Counted from the stretch's first letter, positions 43,140-50,939 are shown. The stretch is DNA of 64,000 nucleotides from Azoarcus sp. Aa7 (GCF_014822185.1 NZ_QVLR01000024.1:21351-85350); one strand, 5' to 3'. The notes: generated by a model not told the origin, from the sequence alone. A program made the numbers and translations.

Positions 43140-43854
43140 CATGCGCCTCCGGTGTTGTCGATCGGGGTCGGTGCGAGCGCGCGGCCGTCGCGGTAGCGGC
43201 CGAGGATGCGCGGGCGGCAGTAGCGGTCGATCACGGGCGTCATTGCGTTCATCAGCAGCACCGCGAAGGCCATGCCTTCCGGGTAGCCGCCCCAGCTGCG
43301 GATGATCCAGGTGAGGAATCCGATGCCGAAGCCGAAGATGATCTGGCCCGCCGGGGTGTTGGGCGAGGTGACGTAGTCGGTGGCGATGAAGAAGGCGCCG
43401 AGGAGGGCCGCGCCGGAGAGGAGATGCTGCGTGGCCGAGAGGTAGCGCGCCGGGTCGGCGGCATGGCCGACGAGGGCGGGCAGGGCGATGCCGGCGAGCA
43501 CGGCCGCCGGGATGTGCCAGCGGATGATGCCGCTGGCGAGGAGGTAGAGCCCGCCGACGAGCACCAGCAGGGCGCAGGTTTCGCCGAGGCTGCCGGTGCG
43601 CATGCCGGCCCAGTCGAAGAGCGCCTGCGGGCCGCTGGCGATCGCCTCGGGAACGGCGACGCCGCGCGAGAGTTCGGTCTTGCTGTGGCCGAGCAGCGAT
43701 GCGGAGGTGACGGCGTCGGGGTGGGCGGGCGCTTCGGCGGTGATGCGCAGGCTGTCGATGAAGCCGGGGGCTGCCGCCCTGGGCACCCGCGTGGATCGGC
43801 CTCCTCGGCGGCTTCATCGCCATCGTCGTCGGCGGAGGAGGGGGTGGGGCTCAT
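43139..43854 (-). pseudogene. rnfD: rnfD, rearranged: N-terminal half lost, inverted internal fragment present
   Basis: RnfD is normally a roughly 320-350-residue membrane subunit with covalent FMN. Here the coupled start (ATG at 43854, inside the rnfC stop, reading MSPTPSS) runs into a non-RnfD frame. The C-terminal part from PGFID onward is intact (IIRWHIPAAVLAGIALPA, HLLSGAALLGAFFIATD, WIIRSWGGYPEGMAFAVLL) but only 215 residues long, with a spurious GTG start at 43786. Between them, bases 43771-43833 read on the plus strand encode LPPWAPAWIGLLGGFIAIV, a typical RnfD helix, so a piece of the gene lies inverted. The deleted part includes the first membrane helices. A functional RnfD is unlikely unless this is an assembly error. 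Confidence 0.85.
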
Positions 43855-45371
43855 GCCGGGGCTCCTTCGGAGTTGGAGGCTGCGCTGGCTGCGGCTTCAC
43901 GCGCTTTCTGCGCCTTGCGCTCGGCGGCGCGGCGGGCGGCGGCCTCGGCCTTTTCGCGCGCTTCGCGTTCGAGGCGCTCGGTGCGCGCTTCGGCCATCCG
44001 GCGCGTCGCGTCCGTGCGTTTCCGGTCGCGGTCGCGCGTGGCGAGTTCGCCCTTCGCATGGTTGAAGGCCTGCACGAGCGGGATGCGCGCGGGGCACACC
44101 CAGGCGCAGCAGCCGCAGCCGATGCAGTCGTGCAGGCCGAGTGCGACGGCGGCATCGAGCGCACCGTTGGCGACGCGGGCGTTCATCTCCAGCGGCAACA
44201 GGCCGACCGGGCAGGCCCGGGTGCAGCTGCCACAGCGGATGCAGGCGTCAGGCTCGTCGCGGGCGACTTCGGCGGCGGACAGCGCGAGGATGCCGCTGCA
44301 GCCCTTGACGACCGGCACCTTGGCCGAGGGCAGGACGAGGCCCATCATCGGACCGCCCATGACGAGGCGTGCGGGTTCGAAGCGCACTCCGCCGGCGAAG
44401 GCGAGGAGGTCCTCGACGAGGGTGCCGATGGGGACCTCGTAGTTGCCCGGTTGGGCGAGGGCTTCGCCGTTGAGCGTCATGACGCGGCTCACCAGCGGGC
44501 GGCCGAGGTCGATCGCCTGATGGATCGCGAAGGCGGTGCCGACGTTGTGCACGAGCACGCCGACGTCGGCGGCGCGCGACTCGGCTGGCACCTCGATGCC
44601 GGTGAGCTCGATGATGAGCTGGCGGTCCGAGCCCATCGGGTAGCGCGCGGGGACGACGCACACATGCACGTCGGCGTGGCCGTCGGCGGCGGCGCGCATC
44701 GCGGCGATCGCCTCGGGCTTGTTGTCCTCGATGCCGATGCGCACTTCGCGTGCGCCGGTGGCGTGGCGCATCAGCACCGCGCCGCGGACGATGCCCGCGG
44801 CGCGTTCGCGCATCAGGCGGTCGTCGCACGACAGGTAGGGTTCGCATTCGCTGCCGTTGAGGATCAGCGTGCGGATGCGCGAGCGGTGGCCGAGGCCGAG
44901 CTTCACCGAGGCGGGAAAGGTCGCGCCGCCCAGGCCGACGATGCCGGCTTCGGCGACGCGGCGCGCGAGTTCCCCGGGGGCGCAGGCGAGCGGGTCGGCG
45001 AGGCCTTCGAGCGGCGCCCAGCGGTCTTCCATGTCGCTGCGCAGCGTGATCGCCGTCATCTCGAGGCCCGAGGGGTGCGGCGCGGTGATCGGCCCGATCG
45101 CGACGATCTCGCCGGAGGTCGGCGCATGCACCGGGGCGGAGATGTTGCCCGTGGCGGTCGCGAGGCACTCGCCCTTGAGGACCTTCTGCCCGATGCGCAC
45201 GACCGGTTCCGCGGCAGCGCCGACGTGCTGCGACAGCGGCAGGTAGAGGAGCGGCGGAACCGGCAGGCGGCAGATCGGCGTTTCCGAGGCCGGACGCTTG
45301 CGCTCGTCCGGATGCACGCCCCAGGGTTCGCTGCGGCCGAGGTGGCGGAAGATCTTGTCGAAGAATCCCAT
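43851..45371 (-). CDS. rnfC: Rnf electron-transport complex subunit RnfC
   Basis: Peripheral subunit binding NADH, FMN and two 4Fe-4S clusters. It has 506 residues, with GVHPDERKRPASETP and LPVPPLLYLPLSQHVG near the N-terminus, the nucleotide-binding GIVGLGGATFPASVKL, LILNGSECEPYLSCDDRLM, and two ferredoxin motifs CIRCGSCTRACP and CIGCGCCAWVCP. The C-terminus is an alanine/lysine-rich helical extension. The start was set at MGFFDKIF (45371) instead of 45380. Confidence 0.94.
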   Translation of the reverse strand: MGFFDKIFRHLGRSEPWGVHPDERKRPASETPICRLPVPPLLYLPLSQHVGAAAEPVVRIGQKVLKGECLATATGNISAPVHAPTSGEIVAIGPITAPHPSGLEMTAITLRSDMEDRWAPLEGLADPLACAPGELARRVAEAGIVGLGGATFPASVKLGLGHRSRIRTLILNGSECEPYLSCDDRLMRERAAGIVRGAVLMRHATGAREVRIGIEDNKPEAIAAMRAAADGHADVHVCVVPARYPMGSDRQLIIELTGIEVPAESRAADVGVLVHNVGTAFAIHQAIDLGRPLVSRVMTLNGEALAQPGNYEVPIGTLVEDLLAFAGGVRFEPARLVMGGPMMGLVLPSAKVPVVKGCSGILALSAAEVARDEPDACIRCGSCTRACPVGLLPLEMNARVANGALDAAVALGLHDCIGCGCCAWVCPARIPLVQAFNHAKGELATRDRDRKRTDATRRMAEARTERLEREAREKAEAAARRAAERKAQKAREAAASAASNSEGAPA

Positions 45372-45387
45372 GATGTGCATTCCGGGT

Positions 45388-45915
45388 TCAGGCGCGGGCG
45401 GGGTTCGGCCACACCCAGTGCTGCAGCGTGATCGGGACCGGTTTCAGGCCGATCGCTTCGGTCGGGCAGCGGTCGACGCAGTTGCCGCAGCCGGTGCAGG
45501 CCTCGCGCAGCACTGCGTGGATCTGCTTGGCGCCGCCGAGGATGGCGTCGGTCGGGCAGGCCTTGATGCAGCGGCAGCAGCCGATGCAGATGTCTTCGGT
45601 GACGACGGCGAGCTGCGGTCCGGCGTCGGCGACCGCCGAGAGGTCGATCTCGAGTCCGAGCTTGGCGGCGAGGCTCTGCGCGAGCGCCTTGCCGCCCGGC
45701 GGGCAGCAGGTGGCCGGCGCCTCGCCGCCGACGATCGCAGCCGCAGCGCCGGCACAGCCTGGGAAGCCGCACTGGCCGCAGTTGGAGCCGGGCATCATCG
45801 TCTCGACTTCGGCGACGACGGGATTGCCTTCGACGTGGAAGCGGCGGCTCGCGAAACCGAGCAGCACGCCCAGAACGGCGCCGAGGATGGTGAGGCTGGA
45901 GACGGCAACGAGCAT
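45388..45915 (-). CDS. rnfB: Rnf electron-transport complex subunit RnfB
   Basis: Iron-sulfur subunit of Rnf with one membrane helix. It has 175 residues; the N-terminal helix is followed by the cluster motif MMPGSNCGQCGFPGCAGAA and two 4Fe-4S motifs, CIGCCRCIKACP and CTGCGNCVDRCP. It lies between rnfA (11-base gap) and rnfC. Confidence 0.95.
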   Translation of the reverse strand: MLVAVSSLTILGAVLGVLLGFASRRFHVEGNPVVAEVETMMPGSNCGQCGFPGCAGAAAAIVGGEAPATCCPPGGKALAQSLAAKLGLEIDLSAVADAGPQLAVVTEDICIGCCRCIKACPTDAILGGAKQIHAVLREACTGCGNCVDRCPTEAIGLKPVPITLQHWVWPNPARA

Positions 45916-45926
45916 GGTGACGCTCC

Positions 45927-46514
45927 TCAGGAGATCAGGCCGGAAAAGCCCATGAAGGCGAGGCTCAGCAGGCTGATGGTGATGAATGCGGACGGCGCGC
46001 CGTCGAACGCGGCGGGCACGCGGGCGAGCGCGAGGCGTTCGCGCAGGCCGGCGAAGACCAGCAGGACCAGCGTGAAGCCGAGCGCCGAGCCGAAGCCGTA
46101 CAGCACGCTCTTCATGAAGCCGAGGCTCTGCTGCACGTTGAGCAGGGCGAGACCGAGCACGGCGCAGTTGGTCGTGATGAGCGGAAGGTAGATGCCGAGG
46201 CTCTGGTACAGCGCGGGGCTGGTCTTCTTGATGACCATCTCGACGAACTGCACCGCTGCGGCGATCACGAGGATGAAGCAGAGGATGCGGAGGAAGCCGA
46301 GCTCGAAGGGGGCGAGCAGCCAGTGGTCGAGCATCCAGCACAGCGCCGACGCCAGCGTGATGACGAAAGTGGTCGCGAGCCCCATGCCGAGGGCGGCGTC
46401 CATGCTCTTGGAGACGCCCATCACGGGGCACAGGCCGAGGAACTTGACCAGCACCACGTTGTTCACGAGGGCGGTCGAGAGCAGCAGCAACAGGATGTCG
46501 GTTGTGGCAGTCAT
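45927..46514 (-). CDS. rnfA: Rnf electron-transport complex subunit RnfA
   Basis: Integral membrane subunit, paralogous to RnfE. It has 195 residues with six hydrophobic helices. Family features are [37 protein letters not shown] and [15 protein letters not shown]. It is the first gene of the rnf operon, 50 bases from a sigma54 promoter. Confidence 0.95.
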   Translation of the reverse strand: MTATTDILLLLLSTALVNNVVLVKFLGLCPVMGVSKSMDAALGMGLATTFVITLASALCWMLDHWLLAPFELGFLRILCFILVIAAAVQFVEMVIKKTSPALYQSLGIYLPLITTNCAVLGLALLNVQQSLGFMKSVLYGFGSALGFTLVLLVFAGLRERLALARVPAAFDGAPSAFITISLLSLAFMGFSGLIS

Positions 46515-46564
46515 GGCGTGCGCGTCGTTTCGGTTGCGGCGGGTGCCGCTACGACAGTGCTAGT

Positions 46565-46579
46565 GCATGGAGCGTGCCA
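46565..46579 (-). promoter_or_regulatory. Sigma54 (-24/-12) promoter of the rnf operon
   Basis: On the minus strand TGGCAC-GCTCC-ATGC fits the -24/-12 consensus and ends 50 bases upstream of rnfA. A NifA site lies about 120 bases further upstream (46700-46715). Confidence 0.88.
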
Positions 46580-46699
46580 CGGGCTCCGAATCGCGCTGAA
46601 AGTTTCGCGGATTCAGCGGCTTGCGATGCGGTGCGAGTGCCTGACGAGCGGGCGTGGAGGTGGGGCGCGGCGGGGCAATCCCGACAAAGTCGACGCCGC

Positions 46700-46715
46700 T
46701 GTCGTCTTTGCGACA
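46700..46715. promoter_or_regulatory. NifA upstream activator site for rnf
   Basis: TGTCGTCTTTGCGACA is an exact TGT-N10-ACA NifA-binding site, with arms TGTCG/CGACA. It lies about 120 bases upstream of the rnf -24 element, in the gap between the rnf operon and the dioxygenase-like gene on the same strand. Confidence 0.85.
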
Positions 46716-46743
46716 GCCCGCGCGGAATGCCTCGGGGGCGTGC

Positions 46744-47412
46744 TCAGCGGGCGGCGAGGACGATGTCGAAGGTGGCCGAGGCGGGGGCGCCGGCCTTCGC
46801 CGGGGTGACGTCGACGCTCAGCGCCTCGCGCTCGGGCGGGGCGTAGCCGTTACCCTCGCGGTTGTTGCCGCGGAAGTACATCTGCGTGACGAACTCGGCG
46901 CGCCCCGGCTGGGCGACGCGGAAATGGATGTGCGGCGGCCGCGTGCCGTAGTTGCCCGGCAGGATCGTGAGAAAGCTGTAGCGCCCCTGGGCGTCCGTCA
47001 TCGTGCGGCCGAAGCCCTGGAAGGCGGAGTCGCGCGTGCGCGGATCGACGCCGGGGTGGCGGTAGCGGCCGCGCGCGTCGGCCTGCCAGATCTCGACGGC
47101 GGCGTCGGCGAGCGGCTTTCCCGCGGTGTCGCGCACCGCGCCGCTGACGCGCAGCAGCGCGCCTTCGACGGTAGTCCCGGTCGCTCCGGCAAGCGTGGTC
47201 AGGTCGCCGTCGATGTCGCCGTTCCAGTCGAGCGGGTAGAAGGGGCCGATGTCGTCCTCGGGCGTGGGACGCAGGGGGGCGGCGCCGGCCGGGAGGGCAG
47301 CGGCGGTCAGCCCGAGCGGCAGGAAGGGGAGGCCGCCCAGCCAGCGCAGGAGGCGGCGGCGCAGCGTGCCGCGGGTCGTGTCGGGGCCGTGGGGGCGGGA
47401 AGGGGAGTGCAT
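46744..47412 (-). CDS. Exported intradiol ring-cleavage dioxygenase-like protein
   Basis: 222-residue protein resembling the protocatechuate 3,4-dioxygenase beta chain / intradiol dioxygenase fold. The candidate non-haem iron ligands are all present: a tyrosine in GRYRHPGVD, a tyrosine in PGNYGTRPP and the paired histidines in PPHIHF. An N-terminal segment RRRLLRWLGGLPFLPLG followed by ALPAGAAP looks like a Tat-type signal, so it is probably exported. It sits between the rnf operon and the NifA-controlled ferredoxin unit, without a sigma54 site of its own. Substrate unknown. Confidence 0.8.
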   Translation of the reverse strand: MHSPSRPHGPDTTRGTLRRRLLRWLGGLPFLPLGLTAAALPAGAAPLRPTPEDDIGPFYPLDWNGDIDGDLTTLAGATGTTVEGALLRVSGAVRDTAGKPLADAAVEIWQADARGRYRHPGVDPRTRDSAFQGFGRTMTDAQGRYSFLTILPGNYGTRPPHIHFRVAQPGRAEFVTQMYFRGNNREGNGYAPPEREALSVDVTPAKAGAPASATFDIVLAAR

Positions 47413-47489
47413 CGTGTCGTCCTGTCGAAGGCGGGCGAATGTTCGATGGCTTTCATGTCCGCGGGTTCCGTACTACGTGGCGCGTCGCA

Positions 47490-47505
47490 TGTCACAAACC
47501 CGACA
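47490..47505. promoter_or_regulatory. NifA upstream activator site for ferredoxin unit
   Basis: TGTCACAAACCCGACA is an exact TGT-N10-ACA site, about 80 bases upstream of the -24 element at 47584. It lies in the gap between the divergent dioxygenase-like and ferredoxin genes. Confidence 0.85.
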
Positions 47506-47583
47506 TTCGCGACGCGTCGCGCGAAGGTCGCGACTGGCCTGGTTGTTATTTTGTTTCAATGGCTTGGGTGGTTGGGCCGGGCT

Positions 47584-47598
47584 TGGCACCGTCCTTGC
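47584..47598 (+). promoter_or_regulatory. Sigma54 (-24/-12) promoter of ferredoxin unit
   Basis: TGGCAC-CGTCC-TTGC is identical over 15 bases to the nifV promoter. It lies 87 bases upstream of the ferredoxin start. Confidence 0.92.
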
Positions 47599-47685
47599 GA
47601 TAAGCCTCGTGAGCCGCCCGCGCCGTCATTGTCGCGACGGAGCGGGGAATCGGATCCCATCCACCTCGTCATGAAGGAGCCCACC

Positions 47686-47883
47686 ATGGCCATGAAGATC
47701 ATCGCCGACGAATGCACCGCCTGCGGCGACTGCAAGCCCGCCTGTCCGACCAAGTCGATCACCGAGAAGGGCGGCGTCTTCCGCATCACCGTCGACACCT
47801 GTACGGAATGCGACGGCGACGCCGATTCGCAGCAATGCCTCGCGGTGTGTCCGGCCGGCGAGAACTGCATCGTCTATCTGTGA
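47686..47883 (+). CDS. 2[4Fe-4S]-type ferredoxin, nif-associated
   Basis: 65-residue ferredoxin with first cluster motif CTACGDCKPACP and second CTECDGDADSQQCLAVCP, plus a further Cys in AGENC. The long loop between the second and third cysteines of the second motif is typical of Alvin/FdxN-type nif ferredoxins. It probably donates electrons to nitrogenase or to cofactor assembly. The start at 47686 has AAGGAG with a six-base spacer; the ATG at 47671 overlaps that site. Confidence 0.88.
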   Translation: MAMKIIADECTACGDCKPACPTKSITEKGGVFRITVDTCTECDGDADSQQCLAVCPAGENCIVYL

Positions 47884-47941
47884 TGCGCGTGCAAACCGCT
47901 GCCGGGCGCGCGTCGTCCGGCCATCCGGGAACGAGGTCCGC

Positions 47942-48946
47942 ATGAATGCGCCCACTGCCTGGGGCGAGCGCTGCCGCCAGCTCGCCGAGCCCATCGTCGA
48001 AGCCTGCTCCGTGACCCCCGCTGCCGCAGGGCCGGCGGCGCTCGCACACGAGATCCGCAAGCATCTGCCCGAGTGGCCGTTCCGCGAGGTGTTGTGCCGC
48101 GGCGGTTGGTACCGGCTGGGGGGCGTGATCGACGCGGACGGCGTGCGCGTTTCCGACAAGCTCGAGCAATGGGCCGTCGCGGAGCTGGAGGCGCGCGACG
48201 GCGAGCTCGGCGTGCTGCTCGACGACTATGCGGGCTCGACGCTGCGCGCGACCCACCTGCGCGGCCGCACGCACTACTTCGCAGCGGCGACGCCGGGGCG
48301 GGCGAGCACGGATTTCGTCCAGCTGGAGGTCGAGGAGCTGCAGGAAACCTGGGCGTCGCCGCTGTTCCGCGACGACGCTTCGCCCGGGACGCTGGACGAG
48401 CTGATCGATGCGCCTTGCGGCGGCGAGGCGTGCACGGGCGAACATGGGCCGCGCTGCGGCACGCCGGTCGAGGCCGCGCATTACCGCTTCCGCCGCCTCA
48501 CGCACGTCGGCGACCTGCTCGCGCGCATGCGCACGCAGGCGCTCGAGCCGCAGCCCATCCATCGCTTCGTTGCGGACTGGGACGCCTCCAGCGCGGGGCC
48601 GGCGACGGCCTTCTGCAACCACTGGGCGATCGCGCTGCGCGAGCATCTGGACCGCTTCCGGCAGACCCTCGTGCGCGCGACGCCGATCCCGGCACTGACC
48701 GGCGAGGCGCCGCGTTTCGGTGCGCGCGAGGGCACGAGCGGGTTGTCGCTGCACGCGGCGCTGCTCGCGTTCGATCGCGCCGTCGGTTATCCGATGGCGT
48801 GGTATTTCGGCATGCTCGCCGGCAAGGCGGTCGGGCACTGGGTGCCGGCGGCGGTCGCGTCCGACGCGGCGGCGGGGTTTTCCTATCTTCCCGAACGCGA
48901 TCTCGCGGTGCTGCGGCAGTGGCTGCACCGGCCCTACGCGTTCTGA
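47942..48946 (+). CDS. Unrecognised protein in NifA-controlled ferredoxin unit
   Basis: 334 residues, soluble, no signal peptide or membrane helix. I do not recognise the family. Visible features are a central cysteine group CGGEACTGEHGPRC (four cysteines), then ALEPQPIHRFVADWD, a FCNHWAIALREHLDRF helix, and a C-terminal AFDRAVGYPMAWYFGMLAGK. It lies 58 bases after the ferredoxin and 13 before an RseC-family gene, so it is probably co-transcribed under NifA/sigma54. A role in electron transfer or nitrogenase maturation is a guess from context. Confidence 0.75.
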   Translation: MNAPTAWGERCRQLAEPIVEACSVTPAAAGPAALAHEIRKHLPEWPFREVLCRGGWYRLGGVIDADGVRVSDKLEQWAVAELEARDGELGVLLDDYAGSTLRATHLRGRTHYFAAATPGRASTDFVQLEVEELQETWASPLFRDDASPGTLDELIDAPCGGEACTGEHGPRCGTPVEAAHYRFRRLTHVGDLLARMRTQALEPQPIHRFVADWDASSAGPATAFCNHWAIALREHLDRFRQTLVRATPIPALTGEAPRFGAREGTSGLSLHAALLAFDRAVGYPMAWYFGMLAGKAVGHWVPAAVASDAAAGFSYLPERDLAVLRQWLHRPYAF

Positions 48947-48959
48947 TCGGGGGGCGACG

Positions 48960-49391
48960 ATGTCCGATGCGTTGATGCACGACGGCGTGGTCCGGTCGGT
49001 CGAGGGGGGCAAGGCCCTCGTCGCGGTGCCGGTGCAGGGCTGTTCGAGCTGCGGCGAACGCAGCCGTTGCGGCGTCGGCAAGCTCGCGGGCGGGGGAAAG
49101 GTCTCGCTCGTGAGGGTGCCCGTCGCAGAGAGTGAGGGCCTCATGCCGGGCGATGCGGTGACGGTCGCGGCCGATCCGGACGCGATCAACCGCGCGGCGG
49201 TCCTCGGCTACCTGTTGCCGGCGCTGCTGATCGTCGCCGGCGCGGTCGGCGGCGACCGGTTCGCGCACACCGACGTCGCCGCGGTGCTCGGCGCGTTCGG
49301 CGGCCTCGTCCTGGGCGTGCTCGTCACGCGGGCGCTGCCGCGGGTGTTCCGCGCCGCAGCGGTGCCGCTCGTGCTGTTGCGGCGCGGCTGA
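48960..49391 (+). CDS. SoxR-reducing-system RseC family protein
   Basis: 143-residue protein with an N-terminal cysteine group GCSSCGERSRCG and two C-terminal membrane helices (about residues 80-100 and 105-125). RseC proteins act with the Rsx (Rnf-homologous) complex in reducing SoxR. Here the gene follows a ferredoxin under a NifA-type promoter, close to the rnf operon, which suggests it assists Rnf. The start ATG at 48960 is 13 bases after the previous stop. Confidence 0.87.
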   Translation: MSDALMHDGVVRSVEGGKALVAVPVQGCSSCGERSRCGVGKLAGGGKVSLVRVPVAESEGLMPGDAVTVAADPDAINRAAVLGYLLPALLIVAGAVGGDRFAHTDVAAVLGAFGGLVLGVLVTRALPRVFRAAAVPLVLLRRG

Positions 49392-49395
49392 GTGT

Positions 49396-49496
49396 GCGTA
49401 GGGCGGAAAAGCGAAGCGCCTTCCGCCGCATGGGCGGGCCGGATCGACGCCCCCATGCGGCGGATAACGCCGCTGCGCGGCTCATCCGCCCTACGC
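49396..49496. repeat. 101-base palindromic intergenic repeat
   Basis: GCGTAGGGCGGA (49396-49407) is the exact complement of TCCGCCCTACGC (49485-49496). Inside, CCGCCGCATGGG is mirrored by CCCATGCGGCGG. The element could fold as a nested cruciform and lies between the convergent RseC-family and nifX-like genes. The GTAGGGCGG core recurs at 60390 and 62481, so it belongs to a dispersed repeat family. Confidence 0.75.
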
Positions 49497-49552
49497 GTCC
49501 GCCGATCCGCAAACAGCACGATGACCCTTGTGTTCTCGCAACTGCCCGCGCG

Positions 49553-49936
49553 TCAGTGCATCGAGAAGATATCGCGCAGCTTGCACAAGAGTAGCGACAC
49601 GTCCCAGCGCGGGTCGGGCAACGCTTCGCCGGCCAGGATCTTCCGCAATGCGGGCTCCGCGTCGGTCTCGCTCGTGAGCAGGATGTTCACGCCGCGCTTC
49701 TGCATGCGGCGCAGGAAGCCGTCGCCGGCGCTGCGCGCGACGATCACCTCGACGGCGTCGAGCGGATGCGGTTCATCCGAATCCCAGTGGTGGAACACCT
49801 GATGGCGCTCCAGTTCGATCCGCTGCGCGGCGGGCGCCGCGACGCCGGGTTCGCAGTCGTACAGCAGCCAGTGCCGTGCCTGTCCGGCGTGGCCGGCGAC
49901 CTTGTCGAAGTCGTCCGTGGCGATCGCGATCTTCAT
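49553..49936 (-). CDS. NifX/NafY/NifB C-terminal-type dinitrogenase-cofactor family protein
   Basis: 127-residue single-domain protein of the nitrogenase FeMo-cofactor carrier family. It opens MKIAIATDDFDKVAGHAGQA with the family HxGxA-like histidine, followed by FHHWDSDEPHPLDAVEVIVA. It is distinct from the nifX at 51406 and ends the nifN operon. It may bind NifB-co or FeMo-co, or stabilise apo-dinitrogenase. The start is ATG at 49936. Confidence 0.85.
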   Translation of the reverse strand: MKIAIATDDFDKVAGHAGQARHWLLYDCEPGVAAPAAQRIELERHQVFHHWDSDEPHPLDAVEVIVARSAGDGFLRRMQKRGVNILLTSETDAEPALRKILAGEALPDPRWDVSLLLCKLRDIFSMH

Positions 49937-49974
49937 GGTTCGAGAGCCCTTGAAAATTGATGCAGGGATGAGGG

Positions 49975-50403
49975 TCAGGCGAAGGCGAGCAGCGGCAGTT
50001 CCTCGCTGCCGAAGCATTCGCCGTGGTGTGCGCACTCGCCGCAGGACGGCGCCCGGCAGGCGGTGATACCGACCTCTTCGCACAGCTGCTTGTAGAAGAA
50101 CTTCTTCCAGCGCATGCCGTTCACGTTGCGTCGGGCGAGGCGCGGGAAGTGCTCGTGCAGCAGTGCCGACAGCTCGGTGCGCGCGGGCAGGCCGAGGTCG
50201 TGCCACAGGTGGTCCTCGCCCATGCAGGCGCGTGCGACGCACTCTGCCAGCGCGACTACGTCGGCGCTGCGCCCCGCGGCGCCCTGCAGCAGCAGGCGGC
50301 GCACGTCCTCGTATTCGTCGTGGCGCGCGCCGCTGGCGAACATGCTGCCGCCGGGCTTCCAGCGCGCGTCCATCATCGCGAGCCAAGCGGCGGCGGGGCG
50401 CAT
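49975..50403 (-). CDS. nifQ: NifQ, molybdenum delivery to FeMo-cofactor
   Basis: Iron-sulfur protein that presents molybdenum for FeMo-co synthesis. The 142-residue protein has the C-terminal metal-cluster motif CRAPSCGECAHHGEC (C-x5-C-x2-C-x5-C) and the NifQ feature ARRNVNGMRWKKFFYKQLCE. The start at 50403 follows the fdxB stop by one base; an upstream ATG at 50424 would overlap fdxB. Confidence 0.92.
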   Translation of the reverse strand: MRPAAAWLAMMDARWKPGGSMFASGARHDEYEDVRRLLLQGAAGRSADVVALAECVARACMGEDHLWHDLGLPARTELSALLHEHFPRLARRNVNGMRWKKFFYKQLCEEVGITACRAPSCGECAHHGECFGSEELPLLAFA

Positions 50404-50404
50404 G

Positions 50405-50701
50405 TCACATCGCCTTGGGCGCATACGAGATGCAGCGCCGCGCGCAGTTGTTGTTGCAGGACTCGCAGCCGACGCAGTTCTCCGGGTTTGCGATGTGCAT
50501 CACCTTCTTCTCGTACTCCTCGTCCTCGTCCTCGATCGCGAACATCTCGCCCTCGTCGTCGACGGCCATCAGTTGCAGCACCTCGCGCGCACAGGTCTTG
50601 AAGCAGCGGCCGCAGCCGATGCAGCGCTCCTGGTTGATCGCGGCGATGAAATTGGGCGTCCAGGCAACGCCCGAGGGCAGGGTGACGGTGAAGTGGGACA
50701 T
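50405..50701 (-). CDS. fdxB: Nif-specific ferredoxin III
   Basis: 98-residue ferredoxin with two 4Fe-4S motifs, CIGCGRCFKTCA and CVGCESCNNNCARRC. The second lies after an acidic insert (DEDEEYEKK), the pattern of nif-specific ferredoxin III. It opens HFTVTLPSGVAWTPNFIAAI. It sits in the nifN-nifX-nifQ operon and is a likely electron donor in cofactor assembly. Confidence 0.93.
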   Translation of the reverse strand: MSHFTVTLPSGVAWTPNFIAAINQERCIGCGRCFKTCAREVLQLMAVDDEGEMFAIEDEDEEYEKKVMHIANPENCVGCESCNNNCARRCISYAPKAM

Positions 50702-50737
50702 GGGGGCTCCGTGAAAGGGTCGGTCGGGATTCGGCGT

Positions 50738-50935
50738 TCAGCCGGCGGCGGCCAGCCGGGCGCGCGCTTCGGCGAGCCTGGCGTAGGCCTCGAAGGTCTT
50801 CTGCGCCTGCTCGGGGATGTGTTCCCAGCCGATCGGCAACTCTTCCGAGAGATCGTGCAGGTCCATCTTGGCCTGCGTGGCCTGGGCGTTGAGTTTCTTC
50901 ACCAGCGCCTTCAAGTCGTCGGTCGTCACGGCCAT
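50738..50935 (-). CDS. DUF683/CCE_0567-family nif-associated metalloprotein
   Basis: 65-residue helical-hairpin protein, MAVTTDDLKALVKKLNAQAT to the end KTFEAYARLAEARARL. Family members occur in nif clusters between the nifX-associated DUF269 gene and fdxB, as here, and have been described as metal-binding. Function is not established. Confidence 0.88.
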   Translation of the reverse strand: MAVTTDDLKALVKKLNAQATQAKMDLHDLSEELPIGWEHIPEQAQKTFEAYARLAEARARLAAAG

Positions 50936-50939
50936 GTCC

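Noticed and set aside
43252..43854. 200-codon minus-strand frame starting at the coupled rnfD ATG
   Set aside because: After MSPTPSS it becomes Ser/Pro/Thr-rich nonsense in the wrong frame relative to the conserved RnfD C-terminus; best explained by the rearrangement.
43596..45431. 611-codon plus-strand frame opposite rnfC and rnfD
   Set aside because: Antisense shadow of rnfC and rnfD with Arg/Gly/His-rich composition. Only the short peptide at 43771-43833, in a different plus-strand frame, matches a real family.
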